Shown piece by piece: positions 40,977 to 49,077 of a DNA stretch of 64,000 bases. Each line of letters opens with the position of its first letter. Position 1 is the first letter of the stretch. The position numbers and the translations under genes were made by a program. This DNA is from Deltaproteobacteria bacterium (lineage in GTDB: Bacteria; Acidobacteriota; Thermoanaerobaculia; Multivoradales; JAHZIX01): NCBI GenBank assembly GCA_022601195.1, contig JAHZIX010000023.1, forward strand, positions 124,001-188,000. The letters are read 5' to 3'. The notes beneath the pieces were generated by a model, which ran no database searches, was not told the DNA's origin, and saw only the letters and a list, made by a program, of their open reading frames with translations.

Positions 40977-42952
40977 GGAGCCTGTTGCCACCACCGCTCC
41001 GGGCCACTGTGCAAGGGGAGGTCCTGGTAGAAGCTGTCGAAGGAGAGTTTGAGGGCCAGACTCTCGGCTTCCCAGCGATGCAGCTCTTCCTCGGGGAGAG
41101 TCGGTGCCAAGTTGATGGCTTCCCTCGGGTCGGATTCCAAATCGAAGACCTCGGTCGGGCGGAGTCCATAGTGGTAGATCAACTTCCGGTTTCCCTGCCG
41201 TACCGCAAGGCAAGTATCGGTGAACCAGCAAGAGATCAGCACGCGGTCGTGGCCAGGGGAAGAGAGCAAGCTCTTGCCCGGTAGCTGGCCTCGCCAGGTC
41301 GTGTCCGTGAGCTCCAACACCGTAGGGACGATATCTAGGTGGTGGCGGAGCCCCCCCTTCCTCTGCGGCGGCCCCAGCAGCGAAGGTGCCCAGAGGATCA
41401 AAGGCACATGGGCGGACTCTTCGTAGGGAACGATGTCGTGCTGTCGCCGCCAATGTTCGCCAAAAGCTTCTCCGTGGTCCCCGAGAGCAATGACCACGGT
41501 GTTGTCTAGGACTTCTGCTTGTTGAAGGACCTCGAGAATTCTTCCGATGAAAAGGTCTTGGTGGTGCAGAGCGGCCCAGTAGTGTTCCTGGGAAGCATCT
41601 ACGAACTCGGTTGGAACTCCAGGGACCTGGTAAGGGTGGTGAGGAGACACGGTCAGCAGAGTCAGAAAAAAGGGCTCGGGTCCACCGCGAGTGATCCATT
41701 GCCGCGCTGGCTCGACCATTGCCATCTCATCCATGCCCAGGTAGCCCGTCGAGTCGAACCCCTGACTCGACAACGTTTCCTGAAATGCTGCCTGCTGGAA
41801 TCCCATATTTCGCACCAAGCCCGGACGGTTCTCGAATTTGCCGAGGGCGGTCTGGAGAAAAGCTGTCCGATACCCTCCTTGGGACAAGAGCTTCGGTAAG
41901 CAGGGTATCGGCAGGTTGCCTTCCAGAGTTTCGTGGATAGGCATGTCGAAGCGGGGGAACATGCCACACAGGATCGTTACCAGAGCTTTTGAGGTATGGG
42001 TCACGGATCCATAACTCTGGTCGAAAACCAGGCCCTGGGTCGCCAGAGTCGCGAGATTCGGAGTGTTCTTCCACGCTTCTTCCGGAGCCAGAGGGGGCAC
42101 GGAATCCGCTCGAGTTGACTCCAGGACGAGGAGCAGAATGTTTGGCCTATCCTCCTGTGGAGGGACTTCCGTTGCCACCACCGGGGCCTGGTAGAGATCC
42201 TCGTGGGGAACTTGAAAGGCGGCGGCTCGACGAATGGCCTCCTCCGGATCACCGAGTCGAAAAAAGAGCTGCGACAAGGTGCTGGTCCTCAGGTCGCTAT
42301 TGCGCACCTGCTCTGTCTGAGGCAGTGCCATCAGCAAGAAACCCAATGCAGCAGGTGCGATGGCGAAGGCGCCCAGAAAGAGGGGCTTTTTCTCCGTGAG
42401 CGCTACACCGATCTGCATTCTTTTCGCCAGGAGGGCACCTAGAAGGACGCACAGCACTCCGACAACTAGCCGAGATATCAAGCGGCCGTCGACTCCGAAA
42501 AAAATCAGGCTGACCAGCATTTCCAAGTTGTCGAAGGCGTAGCTGAGCAGCTGGAGACTGAGGCGGATGCCGGTAAAGTGAAAGAAGGTGTGTTCCACCA
42601 CAATCGCCAAGTAGGCCAGTAGGTGGGTGGAGTAAAAGAGGAACCACCAAGCTAGTCTTTTCCGGGCACCGGCGGCGAACAGAAGCAAGCCGAGGAGGCT
42701 GCCTTCGAGTACCAGAGCCGAGCCCAGTTCTGGCAGCAGCAAAGATAGGGTGTCAAAGGCCCCCGAAGCCAATCCTAAGGAAAAGGCCTTTGCTAGTCTG
42801 AAATAGAAAAGAACCAAGACGAGAAGAGTCCCCTGAATCAGGGCGGCCGTGACCGGTCGTTTCCAGGGGGACTCGGCATTCAGAGATTCCCTTGGAGGCG
42901 CTGATGCCAGATTCTGGGAGCCGTTGGCCTCCCGCGTCGTTGTGGTGCTCAC
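40973..42952 (-). CDS. Membrane sulfatase/LtaS-like transferase
   Basis: Five or so N-terminal helices (to about residue 210) are followed by an extracytoplasmic alkaline-phosphatase-fold domain. Motifs: NILLLVLESTRAD (metal ligand Glu), THTSKALVTILCG (nucleophile region), SPHHPYQVPG and IALGDHGEAFGEH. This is the architecture of lipoteichoic-acid synthase and phosphoethanolamine transferase relatives. It may decorate a surface glycan with a phospho-alcohol, or cleave sulfate esters. The start is a GTG. Faces M20 peptidase 1 across 170 bases. Confidence 0.87.
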   Translation of the reverse strand: MSTTTTREANGSQNLASAPPRESLNAESPWKRPVTAALIQGTLLVLVLFYFRLAKAFSLGLASGAFDTLSLLLPELGSALVLEGSLLGLLLFAAGARKRLAWWFLFYSTHLLAYLAIVVEHTFFHFTGIRLSLQLLSYAFDNLEMLVSLIFFGVDGRLISRLVVGVLCVLLGALLAKRMQIGVALTEKKPLFLGAFAIAPAALGFLLMALPQTEQVRNSDLRTSTLSQLFFRLGDPEEAIRRAAAFQVPHEDLYQAPVVATEVPPQEDRPNILLLVLESTRADSVPPLAPEEAWKNTPNLATLATQGLVFDQSYGSVTHTSKALVTILCGMFPRFDMPIHETLEGNLPIPCLPKLLSQGGYRTAFLQTALGKFENRPGLVRNMGFQQAAFQETLSSQGFDSTGYLGMDEMAMVEPARQWITRGGPEPFFLTLLTVSPHHPYQVPGVPTEFVDASQEHYWAALHHQDLFIGRILEVLQQAEVLDNTVVIALGDHGEAFGEHWRRQHDIVPYEESAHVPLILWAPSLLGPPQRKGGLRHHLDIVPTVLELTDTTWRGQLPGKSLLSSPGHDRVLISCWFTDTCLAVRQGNRKLIYHYGLRPTEVFDLESDPREAINLAPTLPEEELHRWEAESLALKLSFDSFYQDLPLHSGPERWWQQAP

Positions 42953-43122
42953 GATGGACAGAGCCTAGCATTCCTCGCAGAAAGGACGCTGTCGAAATCG
43001 CGCCCTTTGGGAGTGGCTCAGTCTCGCCTTCCCCGTTCCTATCTGGCATACTTCAGCGCTATCAGCAATAAGGGCAGCTATTTGGGGGTGCTGGAAGGTT
43101 TTCGTCGCCGAAACTAGAATCT

Positions 43123-44586
43123 ATGAAGAATCCATTCTCACCCGACGACCGCTTCACCGTGTTGGAGCGCCGCCAGCGTTTTAGCTCTCGCATCGCACTC
43201 TATGGCTCCCTGCTGGTCACCTTGGTGACCGCATTCGGGCTTTCCGTGCTGGCAGCGAAGGCTATATCTCTTGCGCGGTCGGCTACAGACGGCACTCAAG
43301 GCTGGTTCGATACGGATTGGCAGGAGCTGCCAGAGGTCCAACTCTTCCAAGGCTACCTCCGCATCGACACCAATGCCGACGATGGCAGTGAAGCCGCAGG
43401 AGCTGAGTTTCTCGCCGAGCAGCTGGCAGCTGCAGGAATTCCATCGGTGATCGAGCGATTCGCTGGCAACAAAGCCAATCTTTGGGCCATCCTCGAAGGG
43501 GAAGACCCCCAAGCTCTCGTTCTCCACAACCATATCGATGTGGAGCCGGTCATTCACCCCGATAAGTGGATACACGATCCCTTCTCCGGAAAGATTTCTC
43601 CTCCCTGGATCTACGGTCGGGGAGCTTTTGACATGAAGAGTGTGGCTGCGGCCCAACTTTATGCCTTCTTGCAACTCAAAGAGAAGGGCGTTCCCCTGAA
43701 ACGGAGCGTCATCTTTCTCGCTACGGGGAGTGAAGAGAGGGGGAGCGACCTAGGCACGCGTTGGATTCTTCGCCAGCACCCTGAGTTGGTGGACCGCTTT
43801 TGGGCTGTTCTTTCCGAGGGAGGCGTGGTCGAGGCGATCGACCAAGGTCAGGTGAAATATTGGGGCACCGAGATCGGTCAGAAGCAATTCGTTGATCTAG
43901 TGATCTGTAGCCCATCTCGCAGCAGAATTGTAGGAATGAGGGCGGAGCTTCGCACTGTAGGGGAGGTCGCCAAGCCTCAGCGACGGTTGCCTCCAGAAGT
44001 CGCGACGATGTTCGAAGCCTACGCTGCCACGAGGGACCGACCGGAGCTCGTCGAGCTATTGAGTGCCCCGCAGCTCATGGTAGATACGGAGGAGGCTTTT
44101 ACTCGTGCCCCTCAATATGTCCGGGCGATGCTCCGTAACGAGGTTCGGCTCTCCCCCGTCTATAAGACGGAAGGCGGGGGGTACCATCGGATCATCCGGC
44201 TTCATCTGCTTCCAGGGGAGGATCCTCACGAGGCTCGCAAGGTCCTGGTGCCGGATTGGATGCTGTTCGGTGTCGACTGGGTCTTAAACCAGCGGCAGAG
44301 TGCTGCCAAGGGGAGCTCTCCTGAACATCCCGTCTTCCAAGGAATCAGCCAAACCCTGGAGGAACACTATCCGGGGGCCGCAACCGGACCTTACTTCCTG
44401 CCCTGGACCGCCACGGATTCCAGGTTCTTCCGCCGAGCGGGTATCCCCTCTTTTGGGTTCTCACCCTTCCTTATCCTGACTCCGGATACTCTTACCGGCA
44501 ATCATCCCAATGAGAGAGTCTCGCTGCCCGGATATGTCGGTGGTGTCAAGATCTACCAGGATCTTCTGGAGCGTCTGGTTCTCTAG
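43123..44586 (+). CDS. Membrane-anchored M20 family peptidase
   Basis: N-terminal cytoplasmic segment then one helix (IALYGSLLVTLVTAFGLSVLAAKAI), so the enzyme domain faces the periplasm. Metal-site motifs are present: LVLHNHIDVEPV (His, Asp), GRGAFDMKS, ATGSEERGSD, and a distal His in TGNHPNERV. Compared with the second M20 gene in the window, the central dimerisation domain has diverged: the GRAGHAS-like motif is absent and replaced by FVDLVICSPSRSRIVGM. Possible substrates are peptides or N-acyl amino acids. It forms the first half of an M20-pilin unit. Confidence 0.88.
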   Translation: MKNPFSPDDRFTVLERRQRFSSRIALYGSLLVTLVTAFGLSVLAAKAISLARSATDGTQGWFDTDWQELPEVQLFQGYLRIDTNADDGSEAAGAEFLAEQLAAAGIPSVIERFAGNKANLWAILEGEDPQALVLHNHIDVEPVIHPDKWIHDPFSGKISPPWIYGRGAFDMKSVAAAQLYAFLQLKEKGVPLKRSVIFLATGSEERGSDLGTRWILRQHPELVDRFWAVLSEGGVVEAIDQGQVKYWGTEIGQKQFVDLVICSPSRSRIVGMRAELRTVGEVAKPQRRLPPEVATMFEAYAATRDRPELVELLSAPQLMVDTEEAFTRAPQYVRAMLRNEVRLSPVYKTEGGGYHRIIRLHLLPGEDPHEARKVLVPDWMLFGVDWVLNQRQSAAKGSSPEHPVFQGISQTLEEHYPGAATGPYFLPWTATDSRFFRRAGIPSFGFSPFLILTPDTLTGNHPNERVSLPGYVGGVKIYQDLLERLVL

Positions 44587-45071
44587 CAGATTCCTGGAAG
44601 GGCTGGCTCAGCCCTCGTGGAGTGAAAAGGGCCTTCTTTCTCTCCATCCATTTCTACCAGAGCGATCTTGCTTCTCGAATGGCTGGTGCAAGCATCGCTA
44701 GTGCGAGCCGAAGAAGTTCTTCAGCACAATTCCCGGAGTCTGTTGTCAATTCCCCTCTGGCTCCGCGCCGGTCTCTTCCTGGGGTTCGGCCTCGTGAAGC
44801 CCGTGACTTTCCTCTGGCGGGTCTCCGGTCCGCTGCTTGCCGTTAAGAGCCCCTAAGAGTTCAGGCCGTGGTGAAACTCCCTGACATTCTTCCGTGGGTC
44901 GACTGTCAATTTTTGTCTGAAAGATGGCCGGAAGGCCGTAAAAAAGCGGGTTTAGAGGCTTTTTCCAGGCTGGCACGGGTCCTGCAATAGTTTGTTTCGC
45001 CGGCAGCGGCACCAAAAGAGTTTAATAATCATTCTCTCGGGAATGAGGGAACATAAGGAGGGTAGAGTCCA
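44587..45071 (+). promoter_or_regulatory. Upstream region of pilin 1
   Basis: A 485-base region between M20 peptidase 1 and pilin 1. It carries the sigma54 promoter at 44971 and a TGACA-N17-TGTCA dyad at 44882-44908. An ORF at 44668-44856 (TTG start, hydrophobic, ending at TAA) has a coding-like third position but no clear ribosome site; I do not call it a gene. Confidence 0.5.
44971..44986 (+). promoter_or_regulatory. Sigma54 promoter of pilin 1
   Basis: TGGCACGGGTCCTGCA: GG and GC separated by exactly ten bases, with the full TGGCACG -24 element. The predicted start is about base 44997, 75 bases before the pilin ATG. Confidence 0.8.
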
Positions 45072-45620
45072 ATGCTACAGAAACTAAAGAATCGCCAACG
45101 GGGTTTCACTTTGATCGAGCTTCTCATCGTGGTGGCCATCATCGGCATCATCGCCGCGCTGCTGATCCCGAACTTCCTCGACGCTCTGCAAAAAGCCAAG
45201 CAGAAGAGAACGGTCGCTGATGCCCGTAACGTGGGTACTGCCATGATGTCCTGGTTGACCGACGCAGCCAGTGCCGCCGCTGCCGGTCAGAGCGACTTCG
45301 ACTTCTCCAGCTACAGCAGTTTTGAATCGGATGTCACTCAGATCGAAGCGGAGCTGAGCCCCGCTAGCGGCGTCAAGTACCTACAGAAGCTGGCTGTCAA
45401 CGATGGCTGGACGCATTCCTTCGACTACCGCCTGAACATCGCTCTGCCCCTGTCCGAGCGGGTGATGGCGATTCGCAGTCGGGGACGTGACGGCCTGGAA
45501 GATAACGGCGGCACCTACACCGGCGGTCCTTTCGATTCCACCGAGTACGACAGCGACATCGTCTGGGCTGACGGGTTCTTCGTGCAGTGGCCTGGTAGCC
45601 TCGGCACCACCACCCCGTAA
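45072..45620 (+). CDS. Major type IV pilin, copy 1
   Basis: Prepilin leader MLQKLKNRQRG with cleavage before FTLIELLIVVAIIGIIAALLIPN; Glu +5 is present. The globular part is GspG-like, without the C-terminal disulphide loop of PilA: KAKQKRTVADARNVGTAMMSWL, DGWTHSFDYRLNI, RVMAIRSRGRDG and YDSDIVWADGFFVQWP. AAGGAGGG lies nine bases before the ATG. It is 182 residues and followed by a good terminator, so it is a single-gene unit under sigma54 control. The short leader and sigma54 promoter suggest this is a main shaft subunit. Confidence 0.93.
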   Translation: MLQKLKNRQRGFTLIELLIVVAIIGIIAALLIPNFLDALQKAKQKRTVADARNVGTAMMSWLTDAASAAAAGQSDFDFSSYSSFESDVTQIEAELSPASGVKYLQKLAVNDGWTHSFDYRLNIALPLSERVMAIRSRGRDGLEDNGGTYTGGPFDSTEYDSDIVWADGFFVQWPGSLGTTTP

Positions 45621-45666
45621 GGTAACCCCCACAGCGCGTGATCGCGCGCTAAGAAAAGTTATCGAA

Positions 45667-45696
45667 AAGGCGCTGCTACGGCAGCGCCTTTTTTCT
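45667..45696 (+). terminator. Rho-independent terminator after pilin 1
   Basis: AAGGCGCTGC-tacg-GCAGCGCCTT, a perfect 10-base stem with a 4-base loop, followed by TTTTTTC. A second hairpin (AGCGCG..CGCGCT) lies at 45633-45650. Confidence 0.9.
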
Positions 45697-45722
45697 TAGA
45701 TCTCCTAGATGAGGCTTCCCCC

Positions 45723-47123
45723 ATGCGCCGATCTTTGCTCTCTCCAATCTCGATCTTCATCCTCACCGTTTTCTTGGCCCTGCCCGAGAGGGGGGAGGCT
45801 GAGTCTCGCGAGACCCTGTCGGAGGCCGCTGGCTGGCTACAGAGCTATCTTCGTATAGATACGACCAATCCACCCGGCAACGAATACCGTGGGGCAGCTT
45901 TCCTGGCGGATGTTCTCCATCAGGAGGGAATTCAAACTCAGTTGTTGGTGACTCCGGAGGGGCGGACGAGTCTCTATGCCCGTCTCGAGGCAAAGGAGGC
46001 AGAGCGGACCGGTAAGGCGCTGCTGCTCATGCACCACATCGATGTCGTTCCTGCAGGCCCCGGTTGGAAGCACCCTCCATTTGACGGTGTGGTGGAAGAC
46101 GGCACTCTCTGGGGGCGGGGGGCGATCGATGTCAAAAGCCTAGGGGTCGCCCAGCTGACGGCCTTCATCGAGCTCAAGCGGAGCGGCCTGCCGTTGCGCA
46201 GAGATGTGATCTACCTGGCGGCGGCAGACGAGGAGAGCGGCGGTGGTCGGGGAACGAGATGGCTTTTGGAGCACCACGGAGAGCTGTTCGACCAAGTCGG
46301 GGTTGTGCTCAACGAGGGGGGGCTCAATTTCACCGCAGCAGGAAACTTGCTGTGGTGGGGACTCGAAGTGGGGCAGAAGAGGCCACTGTGGTTGCGAGTC
46401 TCAGCAAAGGGCCGCGCCGGACATGCTTCAAGCCTCAATCCCCACAGTGCTTCCCATAAGCTGATTCTCGCGCTGGACCGGCTCCTGGCTATGGAGCCGA
46501 TCTATCACGTCTCCGACGGTGCTCGGATCTATATGGAGGCTCTGGCTCCCCTTCACGGAGGAAAGTTAGGGGCCAACATGGCTCAGATAGACGAAGTTAT
46601 TCAGCCGGATGGGCCGACCAAGATGCTCATGCCCGGTATGTCGAGTCTTTTCCTCGATACCGTTCAGGTGACTCGACTCGAGGCGAGCGATCGCATCAAT
46701 ACCATTGCGAAGGCGGCAACGGCGGAGATCGACATTCGTTTGTTGCCGGATACGGATACAGAGGTGTTTCTAGGGCGCATCCGAGAGGCGTTGGGGGCTG
46801 GAGTTCAGGTAGAAGTACTCTTGGATGCTCCTCCCGGCTCTCCCTCTCCATTCGATACGCCACTGTTCGAGCTGATCAAATCCCAGCTCTCGCCCGAAGC
46901 GCCAGTGGTGCCGGCGTTTATCTCTGGCTTCACAGACTCCCGTTATTTCCGTCAACGGGGTATCCCTGCCTATGGCTTTTCCCCCTTCGTCTTACCGTCC
47001 ACGCAATTGAAAGGGATTCATGCTTCCGACGAGCACATCTCACTTCTAGAGTTCGACCGAGGGGTCCAGCGCCTGAAGAAGATTGTTCAAACATATGCCG
47101 TATTAACTCTAGATGGGCTTTGA
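45723..47123 (+). CDS. Exported M20 family peptidase
   Basis: Paralogue of the gene at 43123, but with a signal peptide (ISIFILTVFLALPERGEA) instead of an anchor, so it is periplasmic or secreted. Metal-site motifs are complete: LLLMHHIDVVPAG, LWGRGAIDVKS, AAADEESGGGRG, VLNEGG and a distal His in GIHASDEHIS. The dimerisation domain is typical (WLRVSAKGRAGHASSLNPHSASHK). M20 enzymes include carboxypeptidases, aminoacylases and dipeptidases. The gene starts 27 bases after the pilin 1 terminator and ends before the pilin 2 promoter. Confidence 0.92.
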   Translation: MRRSLLSPISIFILTVFLALPERGEAESRETLSEAAGWLQSYLRIDTTNPPGNEYRGAAFLADVLHQEGIQTQLLVTPEGRTSLYARLEAKEAERTGKALLLMHHIDVVPAGPGWKHPPFDGVVEDGTLWGRGAIDVKSLGVAQLTAFIELKRSGLPLRRDVIYLAAADEESGGGRGTRWLLEHHGELFDQVGVVLNEGGLNFTAAGNLLWWGLEVGQKRPLWLRVSAKGRAGHASSLNPHSASHKLILALDRLLAMEPIYHVSDGARIYMEALAPLHGGKLGANMAQIDEVIQPDGPTKMLMPGMSSLFLDTVQVTRLEASDRINTIAKAATAEIDIRLLPDTDTEVFLGRIREALGAGVQVEVLLDAPPGSPSPFDTPLFELIKSQLSPEAPVVPAFISGFTDSRYFRQRGIPAYGFSPFVLPSTQLKGIHASDEHISLLEFDRGVQRLKKIVQTYAVLTLDGL

Positions 47124-47134
47124 TTGTCCAGTCG

Positions 47135-47151
47135 GTGACTAGATTTGTCAC
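47135..47151 (+). promoter_or_regulatory. GTGAC-N7-GTCAC dyad upstream of pilin 2
   Basis: Perfect 5-base arms about 50-60 bases before the -24 element of the pilin 2 promoter. It may be an activator site; the other two sigma54 promoters also have TGTCA upstream. Confidence 0.4.
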
Positions 47152-47200
47152 TTTCCACTAGAAAAGCTGCTGAGAACCCCAATTTTGACCGGTTTTTGGT

Positions 47201-47216
47201 TGGCATTCTCTTTGCT
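47201..47216 (+). promoter_or_regulatory. Sigma54 promoter of pilin 2
   Basis: TGGCATTCTCTTTGCT: GG-N10-GC spacing exact, and TTGCT matches the -12 consensus. The predicted start is near 47227, leaving an 18-base leader with AAGGAGG before the ATG. Confidence 0.8.
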
Positions 47217-47244
47217 ACTCTCAAAACCAGTTCAAGGAGGGTCT

Positions 47245-47772
47245 ATGTTTAAGCGCACATATGTTCGAGAGCAGGGGTTTACGCTCATCGAGCTACTGAT
47301 CGTTGTGGCGATCATCGGACTCTTGGCAGCTATGTTGGTGCCCAACATGTTGGATGCACTACAAAAGGCCAAGCAAAAGAGAACAATGGCGGATCAACGA
47401 ATGGTGGGAACCGGCATGATGGCCTGGTTGACCGACCATTCCAGCTCGGCTGCAGCGGGACAAAGCGGTAACTTTTCCATGGACAACTACACCATGGTAG
47501 AGCTTTCCGAAGTCGTGACGGAATTAGTGCCGCAGTACATGCAGAGCATTCCTGAGAAGGACGGTTGGAACTACACCTTCGAATACCATCTCAACATCAA
47601 CCAAGCGGACGCACCACAGGTCATGGCGGTTCGTAGCTTCGGTCGAGATGGTGTTGCTGACGGAGATGTCTATACGGCTGGTGGCTACCTTTCCAGCGAG
47701 TACGACAAAGACATTGTTTGGGCGGACGGGTTCTTTGTACGGTGGCCATCTGGTCTCGACGTAGCCAACTAG
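47245..47772 (+). CDS. Major type IV pilin, copy 2
   Basis: The start is the ATG at 47245, five bases after AAGGAGG; the track start at 47185 is upstream of the predicted transcript. Leader MFKRTYVREQG then FTLIELLIVVAIIGLLAAMLVPN. The body matches pilin 1 throughout (KAKQKRTMADQRMVGTGMMAWLTD, DGWNYTFEYHLNI, QVMAVRSFGRDG, YDKDIVWADGFFVRWP), with differences mainly in the variable loop. 175 residues. Both pilins seem functional; they may be alternative or mixed subunits. Confidence 0.93.
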   Translation: MFKRTYVREQGFTLIELLIVVAIIGLLAAMLVPNMLDALQKAKQKRTMADQRMVGTGMMAWLTDHSSSAAAGQSGNFSMDNYTMVELSEVVTELVPQYMQSIPEKDGWNYTFEYHLNINQADAPQVMAVRSFGRDGVADGDVYTAGGYLSSEYDKDIVWADGFFVRWPSGLDVAN

Positions 47773-47818
47773 AAGTCGCCATATCCGAGGTCCTGTGCCT
47801 GGTGGTCGTTGAGGAGGG

Positions 47819-47850
47819 CTTCGCAGAGCGCTCAGCGAGCCTCTGCGAAG
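47819..47850 (+). repeat. Long hairpin after pilin 2
   Basis: CTTCGCAGAG..CTCTGCGAAG pairs over 10 bases, with an inner GCTC-agc-GAGC stem, so only one base is bulged. It lies 47 bases after the pilin stop, but is followed by AAACCG, not T. It may be a 3' mRNA stabiliser or a factor-dependent terminator. Confidence 0.6.
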
Positions 47851-48177
47851 AAACCGAGAGCTAGCCGTTCCTTCTCCCCAACTCTCTGCTGCGCCGCCGG
47901 ATCTGCCTATATTAGCTTTAGCTGCGTCGTTCGCTCCGAGTCCTACTCGCCGTACGGATGGTACGTCTGCGTCGGCCTCGAAGCGAACTCCTTGCATCTA
48001 CCGCCAGCTACACTGGCTCGCTACGAATTCGGTGAGCAGCAACGGCTCTAGTTCCTTTCCTGGGAATCTTTGGGGGTAAGCCTGCATTCTTTGTTTGGCT
48101 AAGAGGGTGGGGAGGCACGATTCTCAGTTGGCAGTTTTTCGCCACCAGCTGTTAGTCCAGGTACACTCCACAACGCT
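47851..48177. other. Intergenic stretch before pilD
   Basis: No gene supported. The ORF at 47809-48051 begins inside the hairpin and shows no family signs. A TTGGCAG..CGCC string near 48127 has N9, not N10, spacing and is not accepted as a sigma54 promoter. Confidence 0.4.
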
Positions 48178-48963
48178 GTGACAGGTCTAGCACTCATCTT
48201 GGTATTTGTGGCAGCTGCCGGATTGATCGTCGGAAGCTACTCGAACGTCGTCATTCATCGTCTGCCTCGCGGGCTCTCCACGGTGTGGTCTCCTTCGGGC
48301 TGCCCAGCTTGCGGATCACGTATTCCGTGGTGGTGCAACTTCCCCATCCTAAGCTTCCTTCTGCTGCGTGGTCGGTGTGCCGAATGCCGCAGCTCGATCT
48401 CCTGGCGTTATCCAATGGTGGAGGCTTTCGTCGGCCTGCTCTTCGTACTTTCCTTTCTTCGTTTCGGCCCCTTCTGGTCTTGGTTGTGGGCAGCCTTCTT
48501 TGCCTGCCTACTGGTCATCCTAGCGATGATCGATCTAGAGCATCTCCTGCTACCGGATCGCATCACTTACCCTGGCGCCCTTTTGGGTTGGGTCGTCCAC
48601 CCTTTCCTGCCTTGGGCTGACTCTTGGTTCGGTGGGCTCCTGGGCTCCGTGGTGGGGGCAGGAATTCTGCTTCTCCTTTACGGTTTGTGGTTTCTTCTTA
48701 GAAAGGTGGAAGGCCTAGGGTTGGGAGATGTGAAGATGATGGCCTTGGTGGGTGCCTTTCTGGGAGTTGGCGGCGCTTTGACAACTCTCTTCATCGGCAC
48801 TGTCCTGGCAGCTTGCTTCGCTGTACCGAGCCTTCTTTCTGGCCGTCTCAGTCTCCAACACCGTTTGCCTTTCGGCCCCTTCTTGGCGCTCGGAGCGCTC
48901 ATTTCGATGTTGGGGCCTGAAGGGCGCTGGTTCGAGGCTCTGGCGCCTCTTTTTTCTGGCTAG
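48178..48963 (+). CDS. pilD: Prepilin peptidase/N-methyltransferase PilD
   Basis: Cleaves prepilin leaders at the Gly/Phe site and methylates the new N terminus, in the inner membrane. The zinc cysteines CPAC and CAEC flank the first cytoplasmic loop, so the methyltransferase part is present. The catalytic aspartates are in AMIDLEHLLLPD and GLGLGDVKMM. About eight helices in 261 residues. GTG start, weak ribosome site. It is the only prepilin peptidase seen, so presumably serves both the pilins here and the pseudopilins of the minus-strand operon. Confidence 0.95.
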   Translation: MTGLALILVFVAAAGLIVGSYSNVVIHRLPRGLSTVWSPSGCPACGSRIPWWCNFPILSFLLLRGRCAECRSSISWRYPMVEAFVGLLFVLSFLRFGPFWSWLWAAFFACLLVILAMIDLEHLLLPDRITYPGALLGWVVHPFLPWADSWFGGLLGSVVGAGILLLLYGLWFLLRKVEGLGLGDVKMMALVGAFLGVGGALTTLFIGTVLAACFAVPSLLSGRLSLQHRLPFGPFLALGALISMLGPEGRWFEALAPLFSG

Positions 48964-48991
48964 GAGCCAGTGGTGATGCAGATCTCCCCAG

Positions 48992-49052
48992 AGAGTGGAA
49001 ATTCGACCACTCTTGTCCACGTTCGAACGTTTCTCCCTCGGCGACGAGGGAG
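48992..49052. repeat. Three dyads between pilD and the sensor kinase
   Basis: AGAGTGG-aaattcga-CCACTCT (48992-49013), the 12-base palindrome ACGTTCGAACGT (49019-49030), and CTCCCTCG-GCGA-CGAGGGAG (49033-49052), the last with a GNRA-type tetraloop. Confidence 0.7.
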
Positions 49053-49077
49053 CTCCGTGGTGGGGTCCTAGGGCGGC

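Noticed and set aside
47809-48051. 80-residue ORF before pilD
   Set aside because: Begins inside the hairpin after pilin 2 and shows no family signs.
48127-48142. TTGGCAG..CGCC as a sigma54 promoter of pilD
   Set aside because: Spacing between GG and GC is nine bases, not ten, and the -12 element is poor.
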